Positions 16,513 to 24,608 of a stretch of 37,764 nucleotides of DNA are shown here, piece by piece. The notes beneath the pieces were generated by a model. It was not told the DNA's origin. It ran no database searches and saw nothing but the letters and a program-made list of their open reading frames with translations. Numbering within the stretch: position 1 is the stretch's first letter; each line of letters begins with the position of its first letter. The DNA lies in assembly GCA_016793265.1 (NCBI GenBank), contig JAEUHT010000025.1, positions 1-37,764 of the forward strand, written 5' to 3'. The DNA is from Planctomycetota bacterium (GTDB lineage: Bacteria; Planctomycetota; UBA1135; UBA2386). Position numbers and translations under genes: made by a program.

Positions 16513-17205
16513 TCACTTGCCGGCCGGCGCCGGCGCCGGCTTGGCGGCCGGCTTCTCGCGCACGCGCCAGCTGCCGGTCCAAACGCCGTCGAGCACCGCG
16601 TCGGGCGTCAACGGGCCGTTGACCAGGTCCTCGGTGAACGAGCGCTCCGCCGCGCGCTGCAGCAGCGCCGCTGGCAGCGGCTGCCGTGGCGCACCGACGA
16701 TCTCGACGTCCTTCGGTTGCGTCACCGCGAGCGAACGATCGGTCATCACCGAGTTGGTCCAGCGCCGCACTCTCGGCAGCAGTGCTTCGAGCTCCGGCAC
16801 CGGCTCACGCGCGGCGACGACGACGAAGGTGGTCACCGGCAACACGCCGGAGCGCGTGGTCCAGGCGAGTTCCTTGCCGTCGAGTTTGCCGGGCAGCACG
16901 TGGCTGCCCTTCGGCAACAGGCCTGGCAGGTCGCTCTGCAGGTCGGGTGACGGGAACAGCAGGATGGTGCCGTCGGTGTCGCTGTGGCTGAACACGTAGA
17001 CCCGGCACGGCTCATCGCAGGTGACGGCGAGGCGCACCGGCGAATCGGCCACCAGGTCGTCGTAGTTGCGGCCCTGGCGCATGGCCGCGTCGTTGCCGAC
17101 CCGCCAGGTCGCCGCCGGTGCGCTGGCGAGCATCGGCGCGGCCTTCCAGACGGTGACGGCAGCCACCACGGCGATCATCGGCACGAGCAGGACGCGGCGG
17201 TTCAT
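16513..17205 (-). CDS. Membrane-anchored DUF4384-like protein
   Basis: 230 residues. The N-terminal hydrophobic segment (LLVPMIAVVAAVTVWKAAPML) is a signal anchor or uncleaved signal. The periplasmic part has VRLAVTCDEPCRVYVFSHSD, GTILLFPSP, LPKGSHVLPG and TTFVVVAAREPVPELE, the sequence pattern of DUF4384, a small beta-sandwich often found next to or within serine/threonine-kinase and caspase-like sensory proteins. The C-terminus is a Pro/Ala/Lys tail. The end overlaps no gene but converges on gmhA with only 3 bp between stops. Function unknown. Confidence 0.7.
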   Translation of the reverse strand: MNRRVLLVPMIAVVAAVTVWKAAPMLASAPAATWRVGNDAAMRQGRNYDDLVADSPVRLAVTCDEPCRVYVFSHSDTDGTILLFPSPDLQSDLPGLLPKGSHVLPGKLDGKELAWTTRSGVLPVTTFVVVAAREPVPELEALLPRVRRWTNSVMTDRSLAVTQPKDVEIVGAPRQPLPAALLQRAAERSFTEDLVNGPLTPDAVLDGVWTGSWRVREKPAAKPAPAPAGK

Positions 17206-17211
17206 GGCGGC

Positions 17212-17217
17212 AGCGTA
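17212..17217 (-). promoter_or_regulatory. Candidate -10 box for leaderless transcript
   Basis: On the minus strand TACGCT is followed by six nucleotides (GCCGCC) and the ATG at 17205. This is the same spacing as seen at queG and at 14344. Confidence 0.35.
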
Positions 17218-17315
17218 TGGTCCTTGCCCCGTCGCCGCGAGAACGGCCTGCCGCGGACCCGTGGGCTTGTGGTGGTGGCAGCGTGCGGTTCCGATGCGGT
17301 GCCAGAGGAACCCCG

Positions 17316-18632
17316 ATGCTGCATTGGCTCGCCCCGTTCGCGTGTCTGCTGTCCTTGCTCGCGCAGGACCCCGGCAAGGCCCCAGCGACGCAGGCGCCGC
17401 CGACCAAGGCCGCAGCGGCCGAGGTCCCGCCCGCCGACGCGGCGAGCCCGGTCGGCAAGGGCGGTCCGGTGCGGTTCCGCAGCTTCCCGGTGCCGGACGC
17501 GCCGCCGCTCGACGTCGCCGAGGCGACGACCGCCGCGATCGCGGCGATCCTGCAGCTGCAGGAAGGGGACGGCCCCGAACAGTGGCCCTACGAAGGGGTC
17601 TATCGCGAGGACCGCGGCGAACTGCCGGTCGGCTACCGCGTCGGCGGCACCGCGATCACGTGCCTCGGCTTGTTGGCGGCGCCGGGCTTCGCGCAGGACG
17701 CGGCGCGGCAGCAGGCGGTGCGCCGCGGCCTCGACTTCGTGCTGCGAACGCTCGAACACCCGCGCCTGCAGGTCGACTTCCTCGGCACCTACGACGTGCG
17801 CGGTTGGGGCCACATCTACGCGCTCGAACTGCTGCTGCAACTGCAGGAGCGCGAGCTCGTGCCGGCGCCGCTCACCGAGACCGTGGCCAAGCGCACGCAG
17901 TGGCTGGTGCAGGCGCTCGTCGAGTCGGCGATCCCGGAGCGGGGCGGCTGGAACTACTCGCGGCCGGCGGGCTACCTGAGCCCGAAGAACCCGGCGTCGA
18001 CGTTCATGACCGCGCCGGCGCTGCTGGCGCTGTTCCGCGCCAGGCAGCACGGCATCGAGGTGGACGAGTTGGTGGTCGAGCAGGCGCTCGGCGCGCTCGA
18101 TCGGGCCCGCGCGCTGCCGGGCGGCTACGCCTACGGCGCCCCGGCCACGAGCCAGCACGAGGTCGACGAGCCGCAGCTGCCGTACATGAACAAGACGCCG
18201 AGCTCGGCGGCGCGCGCGACCGCCTGCGAGGCGACGCTCTTGCTGGCCGGACGCGGCGATCCGGCCCGGCTCGAACGCGCCGTCGACCGCTTCTTCGCCG
18301 ACTGGGACGAGCTGGCGCGGCGCAAGAGCCAGACCGGCACCCACGTGCGTCCGTACGGCATCGCCCCGTACTACTTCCTCTACGGCCACCTCTACTGTGC
18401 CCTGGCCATCGAGCTGCTGACGGACCAGGCGAAGCAGGTGGCGCTGCGGCAACGGCTGCGCGCGGTGCTGGCGAAGTCGCGCGACGCCGATGGCAGCTGG
18501 AACGACCGCCAGTTCGGCCGTTCGGCGGGCTACGGCACGGCGGTGGCACTGCTGGTGATGCACATGCCGCAGCAGCCGGCGCCGGCGACCTGGCGCCCGG
18601 CCGCCGCCGTCGCCCCGGACGCCACCAGGTGA
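17316..18632 (+). CDS. Secreted alpha/alpha-toroid protein (squalene cyclase/prenyltransferase repeat)
   Basis: 438 residues from the ATG at 17316, which has a good ribosome-binding site (AGAGGA about 7 nt upstream). The signal peptide is MLHWLAPFACLLSLLAQ. The mature part contains repeats of the terpenoid-cyclase/protein-prenyltransferase toroid: AITCLGLLAAPGFAQ, GWGHIYALELLLQLQ, GGWNYSRPAGYL, STFMTAPALLALFRA, GGYAYGAP, AARATACEATLLLAG, GSWNDRQFGRSAGYGTAVAL. No DXDD or other cyclase acid motif is present, so it is not an obvious squalene cyclase. Such exported toroid proteins are common in Planctomycetota and of unknown function. It diverges from the DUF4384-like gene. Confidence 0.82.
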   Translation: MLHWLAPFACLLSLLAQDPGKAPATQAPPTKAAAAEVPPADAASPVGKGGPVRFRSFPVPDAPPLDVAEATTAAIAAILQLQEGDGPEQWPYEGVYREDRGELPVGYRVGGTAITCLGLLAAPGFAQDAARQQAVRRGLDFVLRTLEHPRLQVDFLGTYDVRGWGHIYALELLLQLQERELVPAPLTETVAKRTQWLVQALVESAIPERGGWNYSRPAGYLSPKNPASTFMTAPALLALFRARQHGIEVDELVVEQALGALDRARALPGGYAYGAPATSQHEVDEPQLPYMNKTPSSAARATACEATLLLAGRGDPARLERAVDRFFADWDELARRKSQTGTHVRPYGIAPYYFLYGHLYCALAIELLTDQAKQVALRQRLRAVLAKSRDADGSWNDRQFGRSAGYGTAVALLVMHMPQQPAPATWRPAAAVAPDATR

Positions 18633-18647
18633 GCGCGGCGCCGCGCT
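18632..18647. terminator. Candidate bidirectional hairpin between convergent genes
   Basis: A perfect 16-bp palindrome (AGCGCGGCGCCGCGCT) begins on the last base of the toroid-gene stop codon and ends 4 bp before the stop of the glycosyltransferase gene. It could fold on either transcript; there is no T tract. Confidence 0.35.
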
Positions 18648-18651
18648 GCGA

Positions 18652-20001
18652 TCACCGCAGGTCGTGCGAGGGCACGCGCAACAGCGCCGATTCACGCTGC
18701 AGCCGCAGCAGCGCGGCGCGGGCCGCCAGCGACACGCCGGCGCGCGGCGGCGGCGCCTTCTTGCGCGCCACGATCGCCTCGGCGTAGACGGTGTCGAGTT
18801 GGCGCACGTGGGCGTCGAGGTCGGGTGGCAGCGGCGGCAGCTGCGTGCGCAGCGCCGACCACAGGCCGGGTTCGTCGACGAAGCGCCGCATCGCCGCCGC
18901 CAGCGCGGCGGGATCGCCGGCTGGCGTGACGAGGCCGCCGCGGCCGGCGCGGTCCGGCAGGGCGCCGCGGTCGGCGACGATGCACGGCAGGCCCATCTCG
19001 AAGCACTCGTCGAGCACGATGCCGAACGTCTCCAGGCACGTGCTCGGGAACACCCCGACGTGCAGCCCCGACGAACGCAGTTGCGCGGTCTCGAAGCGGC
19101 CGTGGAACGTGACCGGCAGACCGCCGGCGGCGGCGCGCAGCTGCTGTTCGAACTTCGGCGTCGCGAAGCCGCCGAGCACGTGCAGTTCGACCCGGCGCGG
19201 CGGAGGTGTGGCGACGAGGCGCCGCACGGCCTCGACCAGCACGGCGATGCCCTTGTGCGGCGCGACGCCGCCCCAGAAGCCGAACCGCAGCGGTTCGCCG
19301 TCGTGCGGCGGCGCGGCCATCGGCTCGCCGGGGAAACGGCGGCGGTAGCCGAGCGGCAGCGTGCGGAAGCGGGTGCGCGGCACGGCGAGCGCGCGGGACA
19401 GCAGCTCCGCGGTGGCGTCGACGCCGACCAGCACGGCGTCGGCCAGTTCGAGCTCGCTGCGCCCCTGCTGCGCGAACAGGTCGATGCCGGCGTCGATCTC
19501 GGCCACGCTCTCGTGGCCGTAGCGCGGCACACAGTCGCGGCACGAGGCCGGCGACAGCGGCCGGAAACACACCTCGCCGTCGGGGCGCAGGCGGAACGCG
19601 CGCGGGCAGGACAGGTAGTGGTCGTGCAGCGTCACCACCGCGGCGATGCCGCAGCGCTGCACGATGTGCACGAGGTCGGTGGTCAGCCGGATCCACTGGT
19701 GCACGTGCACGACCTCGGGGTGGTGGCTGGCCAGGAAGTTCTCGAGCGCGTCCGCGACGCCGGGATGCCAGCTCTTGGCGTAGAGATCGAAGAACAGGTC
19801 GTCGCGGTGCAGGCGGTGCACCGGCACGCCGCCGTACTCGTAGCGTTCGAAGCCGATCTGCGGCCACGGCGCCTGGCTGCCGGTGATGACCTCGACGTCG
19901 TGGCCGGCCGCTTGCTGCGCGCCGATCAGGTCGGCGACGTAGGACTCGACGCCGCCGCGCGTCTCGGGCAGGAACTGGTGGCAGAGGTGGAGCACACGCA
20001 T
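18652..20001 (-). CDS. GT4-family glycosyltransferase
   Basis: 449 residues. A GT-B fold retaining glycosyltransferase. The N-terminal domain begins MRVLHLCHQFLPETRGGVESYVADL, the usual glycine-rich acceptor-side loop, and contains VVHVHQWIRLT and a Cys-containing insertion (HYLSCPRAFRLRPDGEVC, ASCRDCVPRYG) found in a subset of GT4 enzymes. The C-terminal nucleotide-sugar domain has FGFWGGVAPHKGIAVLVEA, VTFHGRF and VFPSTCLETFGIVLDECFEMG, carrying the EX7E pair. Last gene of the tight E1/E2-like/deacetylase/GT operon, starting 4 bp after the deacetylase stop. Sugar donor and acceptor are unknown; a surface or extracellular glycan is likely. Confidence 0.9.
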   Translation of the reverse strand: MRVLHLCHQFLPETRGGVESYVADLIGAQQAAGHDVEVITGSQAPWPQIGFERYEYGGVPVHRLHRDDLFFDLYAKSWHPGVADALENFLASHHPEVVHVHQWIRLTTDLVHIVQRCGIAAVVTLHDHYLSCPRAFRLRPDGEVCFRPLSPASCRDCVPRYGHESVAEIDAGIDLFAQQGRSELELADAVLVGVDATAELLSRALAVPRTRFRTLPLGYRRRFPGEPMAAPPHDGEPLRFGFWGGVAPHKGIAVLVEAVRRLVATPPPRRVELHVLGGFATPKFEQQLRAAAGGLPVTFHGRFETAQLRSSGLHVGVFPSTCLETFGIVLDECFEMGLPCIVADRGALPDRAGRGGLVTPAGDPAALAAAMRRFVDEPGLWSALRTQLPPLPPDLDAHVRQLDTVYAEAIVARKKAPPPRAGVSLAARAALLRLQRESALLRVPSHDLR

Positions 20002-20005
20002 GGGA

Positions 20006-20794
20006 TCAGCCGCCGTACTTGCGTTCGCGTTCGCGGTCGAGCTCGGCGCGCCGCGCCAGGTACTCGGCGACGTGCACGACGTAGTCCTCCATCTCGTGGC
20101 CGATGCGGTCGCCGAGGTCGCGGGCGTGGGCGCGCAGCACGTCCTGCCACGGCCGGCCGTCGTGCACCCACGAGTGCGGGTGGATCAGCGTGTGCACCTG
20201 GCGATGGTGGAACTTGGTGCAGACGCAGCCTTCGCGCCAGTGGAAGCCGCTGTCGCCGAAGTAGGGCATGCCGCGCACGAGCGCCGGCTGGTAGGCGCAC
20301 GGGTGTTCGTCGCTGATGTCGGCGAGCACGGGGCCCTGCGCCGGCTGGTGCTGCGCGATCGAGTGTGTGCGGAAGCCGACCAGGTCCTCGAAGGTGCGGA
20401 TGTCGTTGCGCGTGCCCTGCACGGGGTCCATGTCGCGGGCGAGGAAGAAGCCGGGCTCGTAGTGCAGGCCGACCTCGTGGCCCATCCTGGCGACGGCGCG
20501 CACCGAGTCGATCACGTCCTCGGCCATCAGGTTGTAGAACGGCGCGTGGAAGCGGTAGTAATAGGTCGTGTGCACGCCGAGCGAGTGTTCGAGCTCGGCC
20601 ATGCGCAAGGCGCTCCACGGCGTGATGTCGACGTCGTGACGGATCAGCAGCAGGTCGCGATCGGGCACCGCGCGGGCGACCTCGCGCACGAGCGGCAGCC
20701 AGTACTTCGCCTTGGCGCGTTCGAGCAGGTGCCGGTAGTGCGGCAGACTGTAGGCGCAGACCGGGTCGGCGGGAGCGTCGAAGCGGTCGTTCAC
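20006..20794 (-). CDS. NodB-like polysaccharide deacetylase-family protein (RHDVD type)
   Basis: 262 residues, starting GTG at 20794 inside a GTGA overlap with the upstream gene stop. The protein is a NodB-like TIM-barrel. LLLIRHDVDITPWSAL carries the metal-binding Asp pair of motif 1, and GHEVGLHYEPGFF gives the His-X4-His of motif 2. YYYRFHAPFYNL and GFRTHSIAQHQPA contribute further barrel strands. No signal peptide is seen, so it probably acts in the cytoplasm on a nucleotide- or lipid-linked sugar, removing an N- or O-acyl group. Being coupled to an acyltransferase gene it may act on the same acceptor. Proteins of this RHDVD subgroup are often found in glycan clusters but are poorly characterised. 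Confidence 0.8.
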   Translation of the reverse strand: MNDRFDAPADPVCAYSLPHYRHLLERAKAKYWLPLVREVARAVPDRDLLLIRHDVDITPWSALRMAELEHSLGVHTTYYYRFHAPFYNLMAEDVIDSVRAVARMGHEVGLHYEPGFFLARDMDPVQGTRNDIRTFEDLVGFRTHSIAQHQPAQGPVLADISDEHPCAYQPALVRGMPYFGDSGFHWREGCVCTKFHHRQVHTLIHPHSWVHDGRPWQDVLRAHARDLGDRIGHEMEDYVVHVAEYLARRAELDRERERKYGG

Positions 20795-22470
20795 AACCAG
20801 CCTCCGGTGTAGGCCCAGGTGCGGGGTTCGAGGCGGCAGCCGCGCTTGCGCAGGAACTCGCGGAAGGCGGCGGCGAGCGGGCCGAGCGGGCCGCGCAGGC
20901 GCGGCGGTTCGAGGCCGATCGTGGTCGTCGTCGCCGGCGCCGCGAGCATGGTCTCGTCGGCGAAGCTCACGGCGACGAGCACCCGTTCGGCGGTGTCGGT
21001 GGCGGCGGCGAAGTCGGCCACCGCGGCGAACTCGAGCCGATGCGGGCCGTCGTCGGCAACCACCTCGAGGCGCAAGGCGTCGTGGTCGTTGGTGATGGTG
21101 GCGTGGCGGCCACGCTGGGCGAGCTGGCGGCCGAACTCGATGACGAGCTCGCGGGCGCGGTCGGCGACCTGCGCCGGCGAGAGCTGCTGCGCCGCCGCCT
21201 TGAGATCCTGCGCCGGCACGCCGCCGACGAGGCGGCCCGGCGGCACCGAGGTCACCACCGAAGAGCCCGACAGCACGACGGCGCCGGCGCCGATCTCGAC
21301 GCCCGGGAACAGCACCGCGCCGATGCCGATCTGGGCGCCTTCGCCGATGGTCACGCCGGCGAACCGGCTCGGGTAACCGCGCAGCCAGCTCGGGCCGAAC
21401 GAGTGCGTCATCACGCAGGCGCTGCGGGAGATCACCACCTCGTCGCCGACGACCAGGCGGCGGCAAGGGTTGAGGTGCACGTGTTCGCCGACGAAGCCGT
21501 GGCTGCCGACGCGCAGCTCGGCCTCGGGGTCCATCGCGCCGCCGCCGCCGACCTCGATGTCGTCGGTGAAGAACGCGTTGCTGCCGAAGCGCAGGCTGGT
21601 GGCGCGCACGCGGCAACGGGCGCCGAAGTGCAGCAACGGGCCGGCGCAGAGGCGTTGCGCCTCGATCACCGTGTCGCGGCCGAAGCGCGCGCCGGGGCCG
21701 AGGCAGATGCGTCCGGCCAGCAGCACGGCGCCGGGCGCGAAGTGGGCATCCGGCAGGTGGGCGCCGTGGCGTTCGTAGAGCAGCACCTTGAGCGCCGAGG
21801 ACAGCTGCGCGAAGCCGGGATCCTGCCGGATCGCGGCGAGGAATGCCGGGTCGACGTTGCCATCGTTGGACTGTTCGTCACACGGCGCACACGGACAGCC
21901 GACCCGCACCGGGATCGTCGTGGCGTCGGTCGTGTCGTCGTCGGTCGCCGCCGTGTCGTCGGCAGCGGGTGGCGTCGGGTCGCTCGGCCGCTGGCTGTTC
22001 GCGGCGGCGAGTTCGACGTCGGCGACGCGCACCAGACCGTCGGGGCCGGTGCCGACGACGTCGGCGAGATCGACACCGAGCTCGATCGCGCGGCGGCGCG
22101 CGGCCGGGGCCACCGGCGGCGGCAGTTCGGCAGGCGCGGCGATCGTGGGGCGCGTCGCCATGGGCTTGTGGCCGGCCGCCGCCGGCGTCGTCGGCAACAG
22201 CCGTTGCAGCGCCGCGTCGTCGCAGGCTTCACCGGTGGCGCCGATCACCGCCAGCGGCGCGCGCGCAGCGACCCGGGTGCCGGGGGCACACAGGTGGCGC
22301 AGCAGCACGCCGCCGACCTCGGCTTCGACGTCGAAGGCGGCCTTCAGCGTCTCGATGGTCGCCAGCGTCTGGCCGGCGGTGACGGTCTGGCCTTCGGCGA
22401 CCAGCCAGTCGACGAACAGCACGTCCTCTTCGGCCGTGCCCAGGTAGGGCAGATGTTGCAGCGTGGCCAT
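20791..22470 (-). CDS. E2-like protein: lipoyl domain + subunit-binding domain + left-handed beta-helix acyltransferase
   Basis: 559 residues with an unusual layout. Residues 1-78 are a biotinyl/lipoyl domain (FVDWLVAEGQTVTAGQTLA, then IETLKAAFDVEAEVGGVL), with Lys43 as the expected lipoylation site. Residues about 121-153 (RRRAIELGVDLADVVGTG, DGLVRVADVE) match the peripheral subunit-binding domain that holds E1 to E2. A Thr/Asp-rich linker follows, with a Cys cluster (GCPCAPC, 191-197). Residues about 245-425 are hexapeptide repeats of a left-handed beta-helix acyltransferase, with candidate catalytic His356 in MTHSFGPSW and closing GRLVGGVPAQDLK. A 130-residue C-terminal domain ends TWAYTGGWL. 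The normal CoA-dependent E2 catalytic domain (HXXXDG) is missing. Its ATG overlaps the E1 stop by one base. Confidence 0.85.
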   Translation of the reverse strand: MATLQHLPYLGTAEEDVLFVDWLVAEGQTVTAGQTLATIETLKAAFDVEAEVGGVLLRHLCAPGTRVAARAPLAVIGATGEACDDAALQRLLPTTPAAAGHKPMATRPTIAAPAELPPPVAPAARRRAIELGVDLADVVGTGPDGLVRVADVELAAANSQRPSDPTPPAADDTAATDDDTTDATTIPVRVGCPCAPCDEQSNDGNVDPAFLAAIRQDPGFAQLSSALKVLLYERHGAHLPDAHFAPGAVLLAGRICLGPGARFGRDTVIEAQRLCAGPLLHFGARCRVRATSLRFGSNAFFTDDIEVGGGGAMDPEAELRVGSHGFVGEHVHLNPCRRLVVGDEVVISRSACVMTHSFGPSWLRGYPSRFAGVTIGEGAQIGIGAVLFPGVEIGAGAVVLSGSSVVTSVPPGRLVGGVPAQDLKAAAQQLSPAQVADRARELVIEFGRQLAQRGRHATITNDHDALRLEVVADDGPHRLEFAAVADFAAATDTAERVLVAVSFADETMLAAPATTTTIGLEPPRLRGPLGPLAAAFREFLRKRGCRLEPRTWAYTGGWL

Positions 22471-24479
22471 CAGTAGTCCCGCACCAGGTGGCGCGCAGCG
22501 GTCGCGACCGCCGCGGGCGAGGGCATCACGAGTTCTTCGAGCATCGGCGACGACGGCACCGGCGTGTGGGCTCCGGCGACCTTGCTCAGCGGCGCGTGCA
22601 GCCAGCCGAACGTGCGCGGCAGCAAGGCGCCGATCAGCGCGTCGCCGACGCCGCCGACCGAAGAGCCTTCGTGCACGACGAGGCCGCGGCCGCTGCGCCG
22701 CAGCACCGCGGTGGTGGTGTCGAGGTCGAACGGGGACAGCGAGCGCAGGTCGACGACCCCGGCCCGGATGCCGTCGTCGGCGAGGTCGGCGGCCGCGGCG
22801 ACGCAGACCGGCACACACTGGCCGTAGCTGAACAGCGTCACGTCGTTCCCTTCGCGCACGACGCGCGCCGAGCCGATCGGCACCAGGTGGTCGGGGGCTG
22901 GCATCACGCCGCGCGCCGGGTAGAGCAGCTTCGGTTCGAGGAACAGCACCGGGTCGTCGGTGCGGATCGCCGTGCGCAAGAGGCCGACCGCGTCCTCGAC
23001 CGTCGACGGGCACACCACGGTGAGGCCGGGCACGTGCAGGAACCACGCTTCCAGGCTCTGGCTGTGCGTGGCGCCGTAGCCGTGCCGGCGGCCGATCGGC
23101 AGCCGCATCGTCAGCGGCACCCGCAGCTGCCCGGCGTACATGTAGCGCAGCTTGGCCGCGTGATTGACCAGCGCGTCCATGCAGCAGGTCACGAAGTCCG
23201 AGAACATCAGTTCGACGACCGGCCGCAGGCCGGCGCTGGCGGCGCCGACGGCGAGGCCGGTGAACGAGTTCTCGCTGATCGGCGTCTCGCGCACGCGGCG
23301 CGGCCCGAACTCGGCCAGCAGGCCGCGACTGACGCCGAAGGCGCCGCCGTAGACGCCGAGGTCCTCGCCGAGCAGCAGCACACGCTCGTCACGCAGCAGT
23401 TCGCCGCGCAGCGTCTCGCGCAGGGCCTCGGTGAAGTTGGTCTCCTTGCCGGTGTCGATCCGGCACGGCGCGGCTGCCGCCGGCACCGGCGTGAGCGCGA
23501 GGTCGCCGAAGGCCACGCTGGCATCACCGGCCGGCGCCGCCAGCGCGAACTGCACGGCCTCGGCGATCTCGGCGTCGACGCGCGCTTGCACCGCGGCTAC
23601 GACCTGGTCGTCGAGCTGCGCCGCGGCGCGCCATCGCGTCAGCGGATCCCGCGCCCGCCAGGCGGCATCGTCGGCCTTGTCGCGGTAGGCGCACGGGTCG
23701 CTCTTGCTGTGCCCGAACAGACGCCAGGTGGTGCATTCGAGCAGGGCGGGACCTTCGCCGCGTCGCGCGCGGTCGAGCAGCGGCGCGGCCTGGGCCATCA
23801 CGGCGCCGAGGTCGTTGCCGTCGCAGCGTGCGGTGGCCATGCCGCGGTAGCGCGCCGCCCAATCGGTGTAGTGTGCACACGCCGAGTGCGCCGCCACCGG
23901 CGTCGACATCGCGAAGCCGTTGTGTTCGAGCACGAACACCACCGGCAGCCGCCACAACGCGGCGAGGTTGAGGCTCTCGTGGAAGTTGCCGGTCGCCGCG
24001 GCGCCGTCGCCGAGGTAGGCGACCACGACCCTGCCGGTGCCGAGCTGCTGCTGCGCCAGCGCCAGCCCCGCCGCGATCGGCAGGCCGCCGCCGGTGATGC
24101 CGTTGCTGCCCATGTGCCCGATCGCGGGCACCGCGGTGTGCTGGCTGCCGCCCTTGCCGCGGCAGTAGCCGGCGGCCTTGCCGGCGAACTCGGCCAGCGC
24201 CAGGTCGCAGCGGGCACCCTTCGCCAGCAGGTGGCCGTGGCCACGGTGCGTGCTGGTGACGAGGTCGTCGGGGCGCAGCGAGGCCGAGACGCCGACGGCG
24301 ATCGCCTCCTGGCCGGCGTAGAGGTGCGTGGTGCCGCCGATGGCGCCGGTGCTGACGAGCCGGTGCAGTTCTTCTTCGAACCGCCGGATGCGCAGCATCT
24401 GCTCGAAAAGTCGCGCCGCGTCGGGGCGCGTCGGCGTCGGCTGGCTGGACTCAGGGCGCGGAGAGGCGGAGGAAGGCAC
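22470..24479 (-). CDS. Fused 2-oxoacid dehydrogenase E1 alpha-beta (acetoin/pyruvate/branched-chain type)
   Basis: 669 residues combining both E1 chains. The alpha half (about 25-335) shows FEQMLRIRRFEEELHRL, HRGHGHLLAKG, the thiamine diphosphate motif GDGAAATGNF at 157 with the partner Asn187, and RLFGHSKSDP. The beta half (about 346-669) shows NFTEALRETLRGELLRDERV, GEDLGVYGGAFGVSRGL, ETPISENSFTGLAVGAA, FSDFVTCCMDAL, RLPIGRRHGYGATHSQS and VDLRSLSPFDLDTTTAV. Such enzymes decarboxylate a 2-oxoacid (or acetoin) and pass the acyl unit to a lipoyl-lysine. Start is GTG. First gene of a four-gene operon. No E3 gene lies nearby. The substrate is not predictable from sequence alone. Confidence 0.93.
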   Translation of the reverse strand: MPSSASPRPESSQPTPTRPDAARLFEQMLRIRRFEEELHRLVSTGAIGGTTHLYAGQEAIAVGVSASLRPDDLVTSTHRGHGHLLAKGARCDLALAEFAGKAAGYCRGKGGSQHTAVPAIGHMGSNGITGGGLPIAAGLALAQQQLGTGRVVVAYLGDGAAATGNFHESLNLAALWRLPVVFVLEHNGFAMSTPVAAHSACAHYTDWAARYRGMATARCDGNDLGAVMAQAAPLLDRARRGEGPALLECTTWRLFGHSKSDPCAYRDKADDAAWRARDPLTRWRAAAQLDDQVVAAVQARVDAEIAEAVQFALAAPAGDASVAFGDLALTPVPAAAAPCRIDTGKETNFTEALRETLRGELLRDERVLLLGEDLGVYGGAFGVSRGLLAEFGPRRVRETPISENSFTGLAVGAASAGLRPVVELMFSDFVTCCMDALVNHAAKLRYMYAGQLRVPLTMRLPIGRRHGYGATHSQSLEAWFLHVPGLTVVCPSTVEDAVGLLRTAIRTDDPVLFLEPKLLYPARGVMPAPDHLVPIGSARVVREGNDVTLFSYGQCVPVCVAAAADLADDGIRAGVVDLRSLSPFDLDTTTAVLRRSGRGLVVHEGSSVGGVGDALIGALLPRTFGWLHAPLSKVAGAHTPVPSSPMLEELVMPSPAAVATAARHLVRDY

Positions 24480-24482
24480 GGC

Positions 24483-24518
24483 GGTGGCGGAACGCTCCGA
24501 TCAGGAGCCTACGCCACC
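24483..24518 (-). promoter_or_regulatory. Bipartite hairpin in E1 operon leader
   Basis: GGTGGCG (24483-24489) pairs with CGCCACC (24512-24518), and inside it GCTCC (24494-24498) pairs with GGAGC (24504-24508) around the loop GATCA. On the minus strand it ends 3 nt before the GTG start, and the only Shine-Dalgarno-like GGAG is inside the inner stem. It may limit translation of the operon. Confidence 0.35.
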
Positions 24519-24608
24519 AGCTACCCACGCGCGGGGGGGCGAATGTCGTAGCAGGGGCGCGCCGAAAGCCACCGCAGCGCCGCGGTCTCGGTCGCCGTGC
24601 GCACCTGG

